Part shown: positions 1-8,758 of the stretch, piece after piece
Position numbering within the stretch: position 1 is the stretch's first letter
How the letters are laid out: each line of letters begins with the position of its first letter
From: CALLPQ01 sp039819545
GTDB lineage: Bacteria; Pseudomonadota; Alphaproteobacteria; Caulobacterales; Parvularculaceae
Assembly (NCBI GenBank): GCA_039819545.1
Contig: JBCBRS010000001.1
Coordinates: 327,103 to 391,102 of the forward strand
DNA length: 64,000 bases
Reading direction: 5' to 3'
Notes under the pieces: generated by a model
Seen by the model: the letters and a program-made list of their open reading frames with translations, nothing else
The model's database searches: none
What the model was told of the DNA's origin: nothing
Made by a program: the position numbers and the translations under genes

Positions 1-966
1 CCCGATGAGGACAGGGAACGGGCGCGTGCAATCGCGTTGCGTACAGAAAAGATGGCCGCCGCAAAAGCAGCCAAAGCTGAAGACGACGCCAAGCCAGAAA
101 GTGAAAATGAGGAGACCGACCAGGCTACCGATGGCGACGCGGTTGAGGAAAAGGACGCCGCCGAGGCTGTCAAAGCAACTATTACGATAAAAGATGAGAA
201 TGGTACGGTCATTCGCACACTCAAAAAAGAGGTTCATCAGGGGATCAACCGCGTGGCGTGGAACCTGCGCCGCGACGGGGTGATGCCTGCCCCGCCCGCA
301 AAGGCGCCAGAAGACGGCACATTGCCCGCGGGCCCTGAAGTTTTGCCGGGCGCTTATACTGTCGAAATCAGTGTGGGTGAGGAAAGCGCCAGTGCAGAGT
401 TTAAGGTGCTCGCTGACCCCCGCAGTCCCTACGATGCTGACGCACGGGCCGCAAACCACGCCATGATGATGAAGGCACAAGCTATGGCTGGCACAGTCAA
501 TGAGGCGTTACGCCAGCTCGATGATATTCGCGGCGATGTCACAACGCTGAGCGCTATGATCAGTGAGCACCGTGAGCGTCATGACATTGACGAAGATGAG
601 GAAGAGCATACGGTCAACGCCGTTGCCAAGATGGCCGACGCTCTCAAAGAAGAAGTCGACACACTGGAGAAAACTTTCCGCGTGCCGCCTGATACCAAGG
701 GCATCGTCTATGACGATGACAAGATCACCAGTAAGCTTGGCACCGCCCAATTCTATCTCGCTTCGGGACCGGGTAAGCCAAGTGCCGCCGCCGAGCAGGC
801 TATGGCCATGGCGGACGCGGCCTTGAAGGAAGGGCTTGCGGCGCTCAATACGCTCGTGAGCGAGGATATGGTGTCTTTGCGCAAGGCCGCGCAGGAGGCC
901 AACCTGACGCTCTTCAGCCAGACCCCTCTGCAAACTGGACCATCAGCGGCGCCGGCTAAAGACTAG
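1..966 (+). CDS. C-terminal part of a BNR/VPS10 (sortilin-like) repeat protein, 5' end outside window
   Basis: The frame is open from base 1, so the start lies upstream of the window. About 322 residues are visible. The first 60 or so are rich in Ala, Glu and Asp. A beta-rich module follows (TITIKDENGTVIRTL, then GINRVAWNLRRDG and a PGAYTVEISVG strand), as found at the end of large bacterial proteins annotated as glycosyl hydrolase or sortilin-type BNR-repeat proteins. The last 170 residues are helical. The repeats that would define the family are not in view, so the name is inferred from the C-terminal module only. It is followed by glyS after a 90-bp gap. Confidence 0.55.
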   Translation, partial: PDEDRERARAIALRTEKMAAAKAAKAEDDAKPESENEETDQATDGDAVEEKDAAEAVKATITIKDENGTVIRTLKKEVHQGINRVAWNLRRDGVMPAPPAKAPEDGTLPAGPEVLPGAYTVEISVGEESASAEFKVLADPRSPYDADARAANHAMMMKAQAMAGTVNEALRQLDDIRGDVTTLSAMISEHRERHDIDEDEEEHTVNAVAKMADALKEEVDTLEKTFRVPPDTKGIVYDDDKITSKLGTAQFYLASGPGKPSAAAEQAMAMADAALKEGLAALNTLVSEDMVSLRKAAQEANLTLFSQTPLQTGPSAAPAKD

Positions 967-1056
967 GCTGCTTTTAAGCCGCTGGCGCACGCTTGCACGC
1001 GGCCCGAACGCTATCTAAAAGCGAGGTTTGTCCTTTAAGGAGGGGCACCGCGCGCG

Positions 1057-3099
1057 ATGGCTGAACTTTTGCTTGAGCTTTTTTCCGAAGAGATCCCGGC
1101 GCGGATGCAGCGCCGGGCCGCCAAAGACCTTGAGCGCCTGGTCAATCAACAGTTGCTTGATGCCGGGTTCATGCCTGAAGGGGTAAAAGCGTTTGCAACG
1201 CCGCGCCGCCTGACGGCGGTCGCAACCGGACTGCCCACGGCACAGGCCGATGTGCGCGAAGAGCGCAAAGGCCCCCGGGTTGGCGCCCCCGAAAAAGCCG
1301 TACAAGGATTTTTGCGTGGTGCTGGCCTCGATCGTCTCGATGCGTGCGAGACCCGGAGCGATAAAAAGGGTGACTATTACGTCGCCATCATCGAGAAAAA
1401 GGGGAAGCCAACGGTTGATATCTTAACGCAGATGGTCACCGATATCGTTGCCAATTTTCCATGGCCAAAATCCATGCGCTGGGGCGACGGTACCTTGAAA
1501 TGGGTGCGGCCCTTACGCTCAATCCTATGTACCTTTGACCACGAGATTGTGCCCGTGTCTGCCCATGGCTTTACCGCGAGCGATACGACCTACGGCCACC
1601 GGATGATGGCACCTGAGCCAATCCAGGTGCGTGATTTTGAAAGTTACACGGGCCAATTAAAAGCTGCGCGCGTCATTCTTGATACGGATGAGCGCATGAC
1701 GCTGATTGCCAGTGAGGCGCGAACTTTGTGTGAAGCGCAAGGGTTGGCACTAGTGGAGGATCAGGGGCTGCTCGAGGAAGTTGCCGGGCTTGCTGAATGG
1801 CCTGTGGTGATGATTGGTCGCTATGACGAGAAATTCCTGACCTTACCCGATGAGGTATTGACCGCCTCCATGCGTGGGCACCAGAAATATTTCTCCGTAC
1901 ACGATCCAAAAACCGGGCGCCTCGCCAATCGCTTTATCGTTGTTGCCAATATTGAGGCAAGCGACGGCGGTGCGGCCATGAAATCCGGGTATGAGCGCGT
2001 GCTGGCAGCCCGGCTTTCCGATGGCTGGTATTTGTATCACCAAGATCTCAAACGACCCCTCGAAGAGCGGACAGCCGATCTTGACAATGTGACCTTTTTC
2101 GAGGGGCTGGGCACCATTGGTGACAAGGTTCGCCGGGTAGAGGCTCTGGCGGCAAAGATCGCACCCCATGTGGGCGCTGATCCCGCAGCCACAATGAGAG
2201 GGGCAAAGCTCGCCAAGGCCGATTTGGTCACCGGGATGGTCTATGAATTTCCCGAATTGCAAGGTGTCATGGGCCGTTATTACGCGCTGGCGCAGGATGA
2301 GACAGCAGGTGTCGCCGATGCCATTCGCGATCATTACAAGCCACAAGGCCAGCACGATGAGGTGCCCTCAGCGCCGGTGAGTGTTGCCCTCGCGCTCGCC
2401 GATAAGATTGATACGCTTACGTCCTTTTGGAGTATTGACAAAAAGCCTACCGGTTCAAGCGATCCGTTTGCGTTGCGCCGCGCGGCGCTAGGCGTGATTG
2501 ATTTGATTCTGATGAATGACTGCCGATATCTCCTACCCGCAAATCCCGGCACCTTACTGACCTTTTTCCACGATCGGCTCACCGTTTATTTGAAGGATAA
2601 AGGGTTTCGCCACGATGTCTTGTCGGCAGTACGCTCCGCATCTGACGGTAGTCTGGAGCGTGATCTCGTCCGCTTGCGCGCCCGTGCGGCCGCATTAGCG
2701 ACTTTCATTGATACGCAGAACGGTCAGAATCTCGTTGCCGGGTACAAACGCGCAGCCAACATTCTAAAAGCGGAAGAAAAAAAGGATAACGGCGCCGCCA
2801 AGGGCGGCAATAACACTCCAGCCGAGGTGCAGACGAGCGTTTTTGAACAGCCTGAAGAAACGGCGCTTTATGAAAGCCTGAAAAAAGCGGAAGTCACATC
2901 CCGTGAAGCGATCAAAAATGAAGCGTATACGGATGCCATGGATGCTTTAGCAGAGTTGCGCGCGCCGGTTGATGCATTCTTTGAAACCGTTACCGTCAAT
3001 GCCGATGACGCAGAAATTCGTGCCAACCGGCTCAGCCTCTTAGCACGCTTGCGCGATGCCGTTCGACTGATTGCCGATTTCGAAGAGCTGGAAGGCTAG
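1057..3099 (+). CDS. glyS: Glycine--tRNA ligase beta subunit
   Basis: Beta subunit of the bacterial alpha2beta2 glycyl-tRNA synthetase, which charges tRNA-Gly in the cytoplasm. The start ATG has a strong AAGGAGG ribosome site about 13 bases upstream, and the protein begins with the family's typical LLLELFSEEIPARM. The 680-residue length fits the family (about 690). The C-terminal part carries the DALR-like anticodon-binding region. A low-complexity Lys/Gly insert sits near residues 570-585 (codons rich in AAA and GGC), where homologues are variable. The alpha subunit gene glyQ is not in the window and would be expected upstream. A structured repeat follows the stop codon. Confidence 0.96.
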   Translation: MAELLLELFSEEIPARMQRRAAKDLERLVNQQLLDAGFMPEGVKAFATPRRLTAVATGLPTAQADVREERKGPRVGAPEKAVQGFLRGAGLDRLDACETRSDKKGDYYVAIIEKKGKPTVDILTQMVTDIVANFPWPKSMRWGDGTLKWVRPLRSILCTFDHEIVPVSAHGFTASDTTYGHRMMAPEPIQVRDFESYTGQLKAARVILDTDERMTLIASEARTLCEAQGLALVEDQGLLEEVAGLAEWPVVMIGRYDEKFLTLPDEVLTASMRGHQKYFSVHDPKTGRLANRFIVVANIEASDGGAAMKSGYERVLAARLSDGWYLYHQDLKRPLEERTADLDNVTFFEGLGTIGDKVRRVEALAAKIAPHVGADPAATMRGAKLAKADLVTGMVYEFPELQGVMGRYYALAQDETAGVADAIRDHYKPQGQHDEVPSAPVSVALALADKIDTLTSFWSIDKKPTGSSDPFALRRAALGVIDLILMNDCRYLLPANPGTLLTFFHDRLTVYLKDKGFRHDVLSAVRSASDGSLERDLVRLRARAAALATFIDTQNGQNLVAGYKRAANILKAEEKKDNGAAKGGNNTPAEVQTSVFEQPEETALYESLKKAEVTSREAIKNEAYTDAMDALAELRAPVDAFFETVTVNADDAEIRANRLSLLARLRDAVRLIADFEELEG

Positions 3100-3104
3100 G
3101 GCGC

Positions 3105-3219
3105 GTTCACAAAAAGGGTGATCGTCGATCGTTCCATCCATCGACTTGGGTTCGAACACGCGAACCCAAAAAAATCTAGACTGCGTTTTTGTTTCAACAA
3201 GAAGGTAACGCAGTCTAGG
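3105..3219. repeat. Structured intergenic repeat, copy 1 (three hairpins)
   Basis: About 115 bp nearly identical to 14533-14648, in the same orientation. It folds into three consecutive stem-loops. The first pairs GTCGAT (3124-3129) with ATCGAC. The second is GGGTTCG / CGAACCC around 3149-3167. The third is a perfect 12-bp stem, CTAGACTGCGTT (3176-3187) with AACGCAGTCTAG (3207-3218). It lies directly after glyS. The rest of 3100-3329 holds no gene: a 71-codon frame at 3118 is only a read-through of the hairpins. It could be a mobile REP/MITE-like element or an RNA family. Confidence 0.8.
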
Positions 3220-3329
3220 AACAGTCCTGAAGTCCGCTGTGCGGACTACTCATTGGCAAGTGCGCGAGTATCACGGCAGGTTCGTCTCTTAAAGCATCGC
3301 ATACTGATCAAACTGAAGTGCGATGACGA

Positions 3330-5090
3330 CTAAAACAAGAAATTTTGCTTGAAGGTCAATCCGTCAGTGCTTGCAAATCGGGCTGGCCCGCGTCTGCGGT
3401 CAATCGTGAAGGCGGCCTGATCAAAGGCATTATACGCTGTAGACTGAATATTATCGACGGCAACAAATCTTGCATCGGCGGCGTCCGGCGTAATCGTTAG
3501 ATCAATATAGCCGTGGCTCGCGCCGTTAAGATAGCGCACGTCTTTGTTATGCCGGTTCGTCAACAGCGCGTAGTCTGCACCCTTACCGCCGAGAAAGTCT
3601 TCGCGGTAGGGGGAGGGGGATGTGACAGACGAAACGCCCAGTTCGACGCCCATGGATGCGCCTCCATTGTCGGTGAGGTCATTGGCCCACCAGGTGTGGG
3701 TGTCGCCGGTGAGAACGATCAACCCTTCTGCACCCGTTGTTCTCGTTACCATTTGATAAAACCGTTCGCGCGCGGCGGGGTAGCCATCCCACGCATCAAA
3801 GTTGGTGGGCAGCCCAAGTGTTGAGGCTTGCACAAAAGCGCGTGCCTGATCCCATTGCTGTTCAAGGGCGACGAGTTGTTCCTCGGTCACATAAGGGGTG
3901 AGATCGGCGGCATTGACCTTTGCCATGATGATTTGGTTGGCAACCACGCGCCAAGGCTGACCGGCCGCTTTTGAGCCGCCGAGAACCTGTTCCAGATAGT
4001 CGAGCTGCGCAGCCCCTAACATCTCACGGTCCGGGTTGCCTAGGACATCCCGGCGATACCGCGCCACATCGTCCGGGGTTTTTAGGGTGGCAACCGCATC
4101 GCGGTAGCTCAACTCCTGATCACGTGCCATCAGACGGGTTTCAATGGCAGCTAGACTGAGGAGGTTACCAAACGAAAAGCTTCGGAAAAAGGCCTCCCGT
4201 GCCTTGCCGGGTGCCGGGTCGCGCACGGGCATCCACTCATAATAGGCTTGCAAAGCGGCGGTTCGGCGCTGGGCCCAATCGCCTTCCGTCGCTGGCGTGT
4301 GATTTTGCGCGCCCTCTTTCCACGAATTGTTTGCCGTTTCATGATCATCCCAGATGGCAATCAAGGGGTGGCGTGCCAGCATGGCCTGAGAAGAGGGATC
4401 GGACTTATACTGACGATGACGCTGGCGATAATCGTCCAGCGTTAAAACCTCTGTAGGCGGCACATGGGTACGCCCGAGGGCGGCCCCGGCCTCACCGCCA
4501 TACCCATCGCGGCCATATTCGTAGATGTAGTCGCCAAGATGGATGACAGCATCGAGATCATCGGCCCGGGCAATCTGGTCGTAGACATTAAAGTAACCGA
4601 ACGGGTAGTTTGAACAGGAGATGACCGCAAAGCGCGCTTTGCCGGTGTCACCAACGGGTAATGTCCGGGTACGGCCAATGGGGGAGCGTTCGCCATCATG
4701 GTCGAAGCGGTAAAAGTAGGTGGTACCGGGAGCAAGACCCTGAACATCAACCTTTACGGTGCCATCGCGGGCGGGGCCGGTTGTTTCGGTGCCATCGGCA
4801 ACAATATCGGTAAAGGCTTCATCGCGGGCCATGGCCCAGGTGACCGTCTGATTACCGGGCAGTGCGGTGCCGCCCACGGGACCGGCCGGTCCCTGTGCGA
4901 TTGGAGAGCCAATCCGTGTCCAGATGATAACGGCGTCGGCGCGCGGATCGCCGCTCGCAACGCCTGATGAAAACTGTCCCGAGGCCTGTACAGAATCGGC
5001 AACAAAGGGGGTTCGTTTTGGAACCGATGAGCAGGAGGCAGCTCCCCCCGCAAACAAGGTGGCAAGGGCCGTGCGGCGCGTGATCGTCAT
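3330..5090 (-). CDS. phoD: PhoD-like alkaline phosphatase/phosphodiesterase, exported lipoprotein
   Basis: Predicted secreted metallophosphoesterase that releases phosphate from organic phosphomono- and diesters. It has 586 residues. The N-terminus has a twin-arginine-like ITRRTAL stretch, a hydrophobic run and Cys20 in AASCSS, so it may be a Tat-exported lipoprotein. The PhoD N-terminal domain follows (SSGVASGDPRADAVIIWTR). The metal-binding core is visible as HLGDYIYEYG, WDDHETANN near residue 247 and LTGDTHTWW near residue 460. The start ATG at 5090 is the one that gives a signal sequence. It stands alone between convergent glyS and co-directional msrB. No Pho box was found. Confidence 0.9.
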   Translation of the reverse strand: MTITRRTALATLFAGGAASCSSVPKRTPFVADSVQASGQFSSGVASGDPRADAVIIWTRIGSPIAQGPAGPVGGTALPGNQTVTWAMARDEAFTDIVADGTETTGPARDGTVKVDVQGLAPGTTYFYRFDHDGERSPIGRTRTLPVGDTGKARFAVISCSNYPFGYFNVYDQIARADDLDAVIHLGDYIYEYGRDGYGGEAGAALGRTHVPPTEVLTLDDYRQRHRQYKSDPSSQAMLARHPLIAIWDDHETANNSWKEGAQNHTPATEGDWAQRRTAALQAYYEWMPVRDPAPGKAREAFFRSFSFGNLLSLAAIETRLMARDQELSYRDAVATLKTPDDVARYRRDVLGNPDREMLGAAQLDYLEQVLGGSKAAGQPWRVVANQIIMAKVNAADLTPYVTEEQLVALEQQWDQARAFVQASTLGLPTNFDAWDGYPAARERFYQMVTRTTGAEGLIVLTGDTHTWWANDLTDNGGASMGVELGVSSVTSPSPYREDFLGGKGADYALLTNRHNKDVRYLNGASHGYIDLTITPDAADARFVAVDNIQSTAYNAFDQAAFTIDRRRGPARFASTDGLTFKQNFLF

Positions 5091-5204
5091 GGGGCGTCTC
5101 CGTCAATGCAAATTCCCTTAGGGCATTACCATAAAACCCGCGCGCCTCATGGCAATTTTTCATGACACCGCAGTGGGGCTTCGCCCGCATGGCCCCACCG
5201 GTCG

Positions 5205-5774
5205 TCAGGCAACTTCAGCCTTAAAGGTGAGCGCGACCCCGTTATTGCAATAGCGCAAGCCCGTGGGTGCGGGGCCGTCCTTGAAAACATGTCCCTGATG
5301 GCCGCCACAGCGTGCGCAGTGATATTCGGTACGCGGTACGAACAGCTTGTAGTCGGTCCTGGTGCCAAGCGCGTTTGGCAAATGGTCAAAGAAGGAAGGC
5401 CAGCCGGTACCTGACTCATATTTGGTGTCTGAGGCAAAGAGCGGCAGTCCACAGCCAGCGCAGACAAACACGCCATCGCGTTTTTCGTCGTTTAACGAGC
5501 TGGAGAATGGCCGTTCCGTCGCCTCTTTGCGCAAGACGGCATAGGCCTCCGGCGAGAGGCGCTTTTTCCAATCGCTTTCTTCCAATTGCCATTTGTCAAA
5601 ATCGGGAATGGTTGCCGGGTCGGGCTCGCTCATGCTGGGGTCCTTTTCTGCGGTGTTGGCCCGGGCTTCGCGGGGTGATTGGCCACACGCGCCAAGAATG
5701 CCGAGGGCGCTGGCGGCGGTCATCTGACCGATCAGACGGCGGCGCGGGAGGGGGATAAACGCTGCGTTTTTCAT
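5205..5774 (-). CDS. msrB: Peptide-methionine (R)-S-oxide reductase, exported
   Basis: Reduces methionine-R-sulfoxide in proteins. All family residues are present: zinc ligands Cys105/Cys108 (CAGC) and Cys153/Cys156 (CARC), and catalytic Cys176 in RYCNNGVAL. A serine or isoleucine is more usual just after the cysteine. The first 45 residues are an extra export region with an RRR motif, a hydrophobic stretch and a lipobox-like ILGAC ending at Cys30. The protein therefore probably acts in the periplasm, tethered to a membrane, unlike the cytoplasmic MsrB. An internal Met48 could give a short cytoplasmic form. Confidence 0.93.
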   Translation of the reverse strand: MKNAAFIPLPRRRLIGQMTAASALGILGACGQSPREARANTAEKDPSMSEPDPATIPDFDKWQLEESDWKKRLSPEAYAVLRKEATERPFSSSLNDEKRDGVFVCAGCGLPLFASDTKYESGTGWPSFFDHLPNALGTRTDYKLFVPRTEYHCARCGGHQGHVFKDGPAPTGLRYCNNGVALTFKAEVA

Positions 5775-5831
5775 ATTAAAAATACCATGGTGGCCTTGTG
5801 ATGGATCAGTGGCGCGGCGCCGCGACCGTGT

Positions 5832-6791
5832 TCAGGCCGCTGCGTCGGCAACGGTGGCAACGATAAGCGCGAATAAAAGCAGAAATCCGGCATCGCGGTT
5901 TGATTTGAACCTGATCAAGCAATTGTGACCATTGTCGATATCGAGACCCCGTACCTGCCAGGCAAAGTGGAGCGCTGCGGGCGTCAGGGCTAAATAAGGC
6001 CAGGGGGCTATTGTCCCGCAAAGCCACAGCGCCCCGGCAAAAAACGTAATGACGAGCGCGTAAAAAACGATGAGGGCGGGGCGCGTTCGCGGGCCCAACC
6101 GCCGGGCGGAGGATTTGACCCCGATCAGGGCGTCATCTTCGCGGTCCTGGTGCGCATAGATAGTGTCATAGCCAAGGGTCCAGAAGATACAGGCGGCATA
6201 AAGACAAAGCATTGCGCTATCAACCTGTCCAACAAGGGCGACAAACCCCACCAGAACGCCCCAGTTAAAGGTGAGCCCAAGCCAAAGCTGCGGCCACCAG
6301 GTAATCCGTTTCATAAAGGGATAGGCCGCCACCAGCGCCAGCGCCGCAAACCCGGTTAAAATCGCCATGCGATTAAACTGGAGTAGAACGCCAAGACCAA
6401 TCAGGCACAGGCAGATTAGAAAGACCCACGCCGCCCTTGGCGTCACATCACCGGCGGGCAAAGGGCGCAGGGCAGTACGGGCGACCTGCGCGTCGATATC
6501 GCGGTCAACGATATCGTTATAAACACAGCCCGCGCCGCGCATGACGATAGAGCCAATCGCAAAAAGAGCAACGTCAACGCCAAGGCTGAACAGAGAGGGC
6601 GGCGGCCCGCCGAGCGCCACGACCCCCAGTGCCATCCCAAACCAGCAGGGCAGCAGAAGCAGCCATGTACCGATAGGCCGATCCGCGCGCATCAACCTCA
6701 AATAGGGGCGTGTGCGCAATGGCGCGATGTGATCGACCCAGCTATCGGGATCAGCATCGGCAGGTCGATGATTGTGCGCGGCCCCAGTCAT
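5832..6791 (-). CDS. ubiA: 4-hydroxybenzoate polyprenyltransferase (ubiquinone synthesis)
   Basis: Integral membrane prenyltransferase that attaches the polyprenyl tail to 4-hydroxybenzoate in ubiquinone synthesis. It shows DRPIGTW near residue 40, the first Asp-rich site NDIVDRDID and the second site DREDD, with about eight hydrophobic helices. The ATG at 6791 is preferred. The frame is open to a TTG at 6827, which would add 12 charged residues not typical of the family. The final length of 319 residues is normal. Co-directional with msrB but separated by 57 bp. Confidence 0.93.
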   Translation of the reverse strand: MTGAAHNHRPADADPDSWVDHIAPLRTRPYLRLMRADRPIGTWLLLLPCWFGMALGVVALGGPPPSLFSLGVDVALFAIGSIVMRGAGCVYNDIVDRDIDAQVARTALRPLPAGDVTPRAAWVFLICLCLIGLGVLLQFNRMAILTGFAALALVAAYPFMKRITWWPQLWLGLTFNWGVLVGFVALVGQVDSAMLCLYAACIFWTLGYDTIYAHQDREDDALIGVKSSARRLGPRTRPALIVFYALVITFFAGALWLCGTIAPWPYLALTPAALHFAWQVRGLDIDNGHNCLIRFKSNRDAGFLLLFALIVATVADAAA

Positions 6792-6926
6792 AGTCGTTTC
6801 GCTAAGTCGTTTTCGACGCCCCGGCAAGCAGACAAAGCGCGAGGCTGGATTTTGGCTTGGTGGTGGCCGTTTCAGGGCGGTTAAAAGAGGAGGGGGCGGC
6901 CGCTGAAAGCGCCCAAAAGCGGACGC

Positions 6927-7436
6927 CTATAAATTGGCTATGGTGGGTCGCCTAAGCCCAAACCACTTGTAGGATCGGTCTAACCCGTTTGGGCAGTTCT
7001 GCGGTTGGAATCCCAGCTTAGTTAGCACACCTAATGAAGCGAAGTTCTTTGGGGCAACACCCGCCACCACTTCGTCCAGATGCAACTGATCCCAGCCAAA
7101 TTTTATTGCGGCAGCTCCCGCTTCGGTCGCATAGCCTTTTCCCCAATATTCAGGCGAGAAACGGTAACCAAAATCGATCCAACCCGAGATTTCCTTAAAG
7201 CCTGAAAAACCGATAAACTCCTCAGTTTCGCGTAGCTCAATCGCAAAGCGGGTGATCCCCGTTGAATTCTCGCGAGCTATACAATCGGCAATATAAGCGT
7301 TTGCTTGGCTTCTTGAGTGCGGCTGCCCGTCCCCGAGATAGGCGACGGTCCGAGTGTCTGCGACTATCTGAGAGTACGGATCGACATCCGACTTTCGGAG
7401 TGATCGCATTCGAAGGCGCGCTGTCTGAAGTTCCAT
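6927..7436 (-). CDS. GNAT-family N-acetyltransferase (RimJ/RimL type)
   Basis: Acetyl-CoA-dependent acetyltransferase of 169 residues. The N-terminus (LQTARLRMRSLRKSD) is typical of RimJ/RimL-like proteins, and the acetyl-CoA loop is seen as YWGKGYATEA near residue 110, followed by GVLTKLGF. The substrate cannot be deduced; family members modify ribosomal protein N-termini, small amines or antibiotics. The start is the ATG at 7436; a TTG at 7454 is also in frame. It is the last minus-strand gene before a 400-bp gap that contains a MITE, and it has no operon partner. Confidence 0.85.
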   Translation of the reverse strand: MELQTARLRMRSLRKSDVDPYSQIVADTRTVAYLGDGQPHSRSQANAYIADCIARENSTGITRFAIELRETEEFIGFSGFKEISGWIDFGYRFSPEYWGKGYATEAGAAAIKFGWDQLHLDEVVAGVAPKNFASLGVLTKLGFQPQNCPNGLDRSYKWFGLRRPTIANL

Positions 7437-7490
7437 TTCATTCTTCCAATCCAAGAAGTACGTACATTCTTCAGAGTCCTAATCTCGCCC

Positions 7491-7660
7491 AATTCTGTTG
7501 AAAAACTATTTTGGGGCGTCCTGCCGGAAGCGCTTCCAGAATAATATTCCACCAGAAATGGCTTTATTAGCGTATTGATTCATCCACGCCGACATTCTTG
7601 CCGAAAAATATCAACCGCATACAGAGAAAACTGGATAGTTTCGAGTTTTTCAACAGAATT
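7491..7660. repeat. 170-bp MITE, copy 1
   Basis: The element has perfect 17-bp terminal inverted repeats (AATTCTGTTGAAAAACT at 7491-7507, reverse complement ending at 7660). It is flanked on both sides by CGCCC (7486-7490 and 7661-7665), a likely 5-bp target duplication. The right-hand 50 bp closely matches the second copy at 44876-45045, which is also exactly 170 bp; the centre has diverged. It carries no coding capacity, so it would have been moved by a transposase elsewhere. The rest of the 7437-7837 gap shows nothing recognisable. Confidence 0.85.
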
Positions 7661-7837
7661 CGCCCAAAGTAAGACACCACCGCAATTGCGAGTTATGCAA
7701 CCTCGGGGCGACGAGTTTGAGGCAGACGGTCACCCTTAAAGTATGGGATCGGCAAGCGTAAAAGTACGAAGGTTAACCGAAGCTATCCCTCGCCACCTGC
7801 AGTTGCCACCACGCGTAGACTTCGGCTTAAAGGGCCC

Positions 7838-8614
7838 ATGCCCACGACGCTTCGCCTTTTTGTGCCCCAGCGGCTGGCCACCGGCCAGAGCCTGACCCTG
7901 TCGGCTGATCAGGCCCATTATCTGGCGCAGGTGATGCGCCGGAAAGTCGGCGACCGTGTGGAGGTATTCAACGGAGAGGATGGTGCTTTTCATGGCACGC
8001 TCTCAGCCCTGTCGCGCCGCGCGGTTGCTGTTGAGATTGGTGATCAGCTGCGGGCCCCCGCCCCCGAAGGCGACTTGACGCTCTATTTTGCGGTGGTAAA
8101 GCGCGGCGCAGTGGAAATGATCGTGCAAAAGGCAACCGAGCTGGGCGTTACGCGCCTGCAACCCCTGATTACTGAGCGGACGGTGGCGAAAGGGTTCAAC
8201 GCTGAACGCCTCGCTACCATCGCCCAGGAGGCGGCGGAGCAATGTGAGCGCCTGTCCGTGCCTGCATTGGGTGAGCCTATTCGCCTGGAAACCCTGCTTG
8301 CTAAACGCGAAGACAGACCATCGGCGGTGATCTTTTTTGCCGATGAAGCTGGCGACGACCCGGATCGACGCTGGGGCGGGGCGTCGGGACGGCCCGACCC
8401 CCTCGCCATTTGTTTGCAAAGGCTTGCAAAAAGACCGGCCTCTCTCGGGCTCCTGATTGGTCCCGAGGGTGGATTTTCGACGGCGGAACGCGATGCGTTG
8501 CGCGCCGCGCCGGGAATTGTCCCTGCCGGGCTCGGTCCGCGCATCCTGCGCGCTGATACTGCGGCGATTACCGGGCTCGCAATCCTCCAGTCCTATCTTG
8601 AGACCACTCCATGA
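7838..8614 (+). CDS. rsmE: 16S rRNA (uracil1498-N3)-methyltransferase
   Basis: SPOUT-class methyltransferase that modifies U1498 of 16S rRNA in the 30S subunit. The 258-residue length is normal. The N-terminal PUA-like part (LRLFVP, DQAHYLAQVMRRKVGD) is followed by the knotted catalytic part. That part has KATELGV, GPEGGFS near residue 207 and LGPRILRADTA, which form the trefoil-knot SAM site. It starts at ATG 7838 and ends 144 bp before gshA in the same direction, an order common in alphaproteobacteria. The gap 8615-8758 holds a possible -35 element TTGACA but no clear -10. Confidence 0.95.
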   Translation: MPTTLRLFVPQRLATGQSLTLSADQAHYLAQVMRRKVGDRVEVFNGEDGAFHGTLSALSRRAVAVEIGDQLRAPAPEGDLTLYFAVVKRGAVEMIVQKATELGVTRLQPLITERTVAKGFNAERLATIAQEAAEQCERLSVPALGEPIRLETLLAKREDRPSAVIFFADEAGDDPDRRWGGASGRPDPLAICLQRLAKRPASLGLLIGPEGGFSTAERDALRAAPGIVPAGLGPRILRADTAAITGLAILQSYLETTP

Positions 8615-8758
8615 GCACTGACCCGATTGGCTGTGCCGTATTGCAGGGCACGCTTGACAAGCGCGCTTCGGGGTTCGATGCGTGCCCGTGGCGTTTTGCG
8701 CAGAGGTTATTGTAACTTCGCCGCACCGCGCCGTCTCGCAGGATAGGATCGCCCCGCC

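Noticed and set aside
3118..3333. 71-codon plus-strand frame after glyS
   Set aside because: It lies over the structured repeat, has no ribosome site and no family features.
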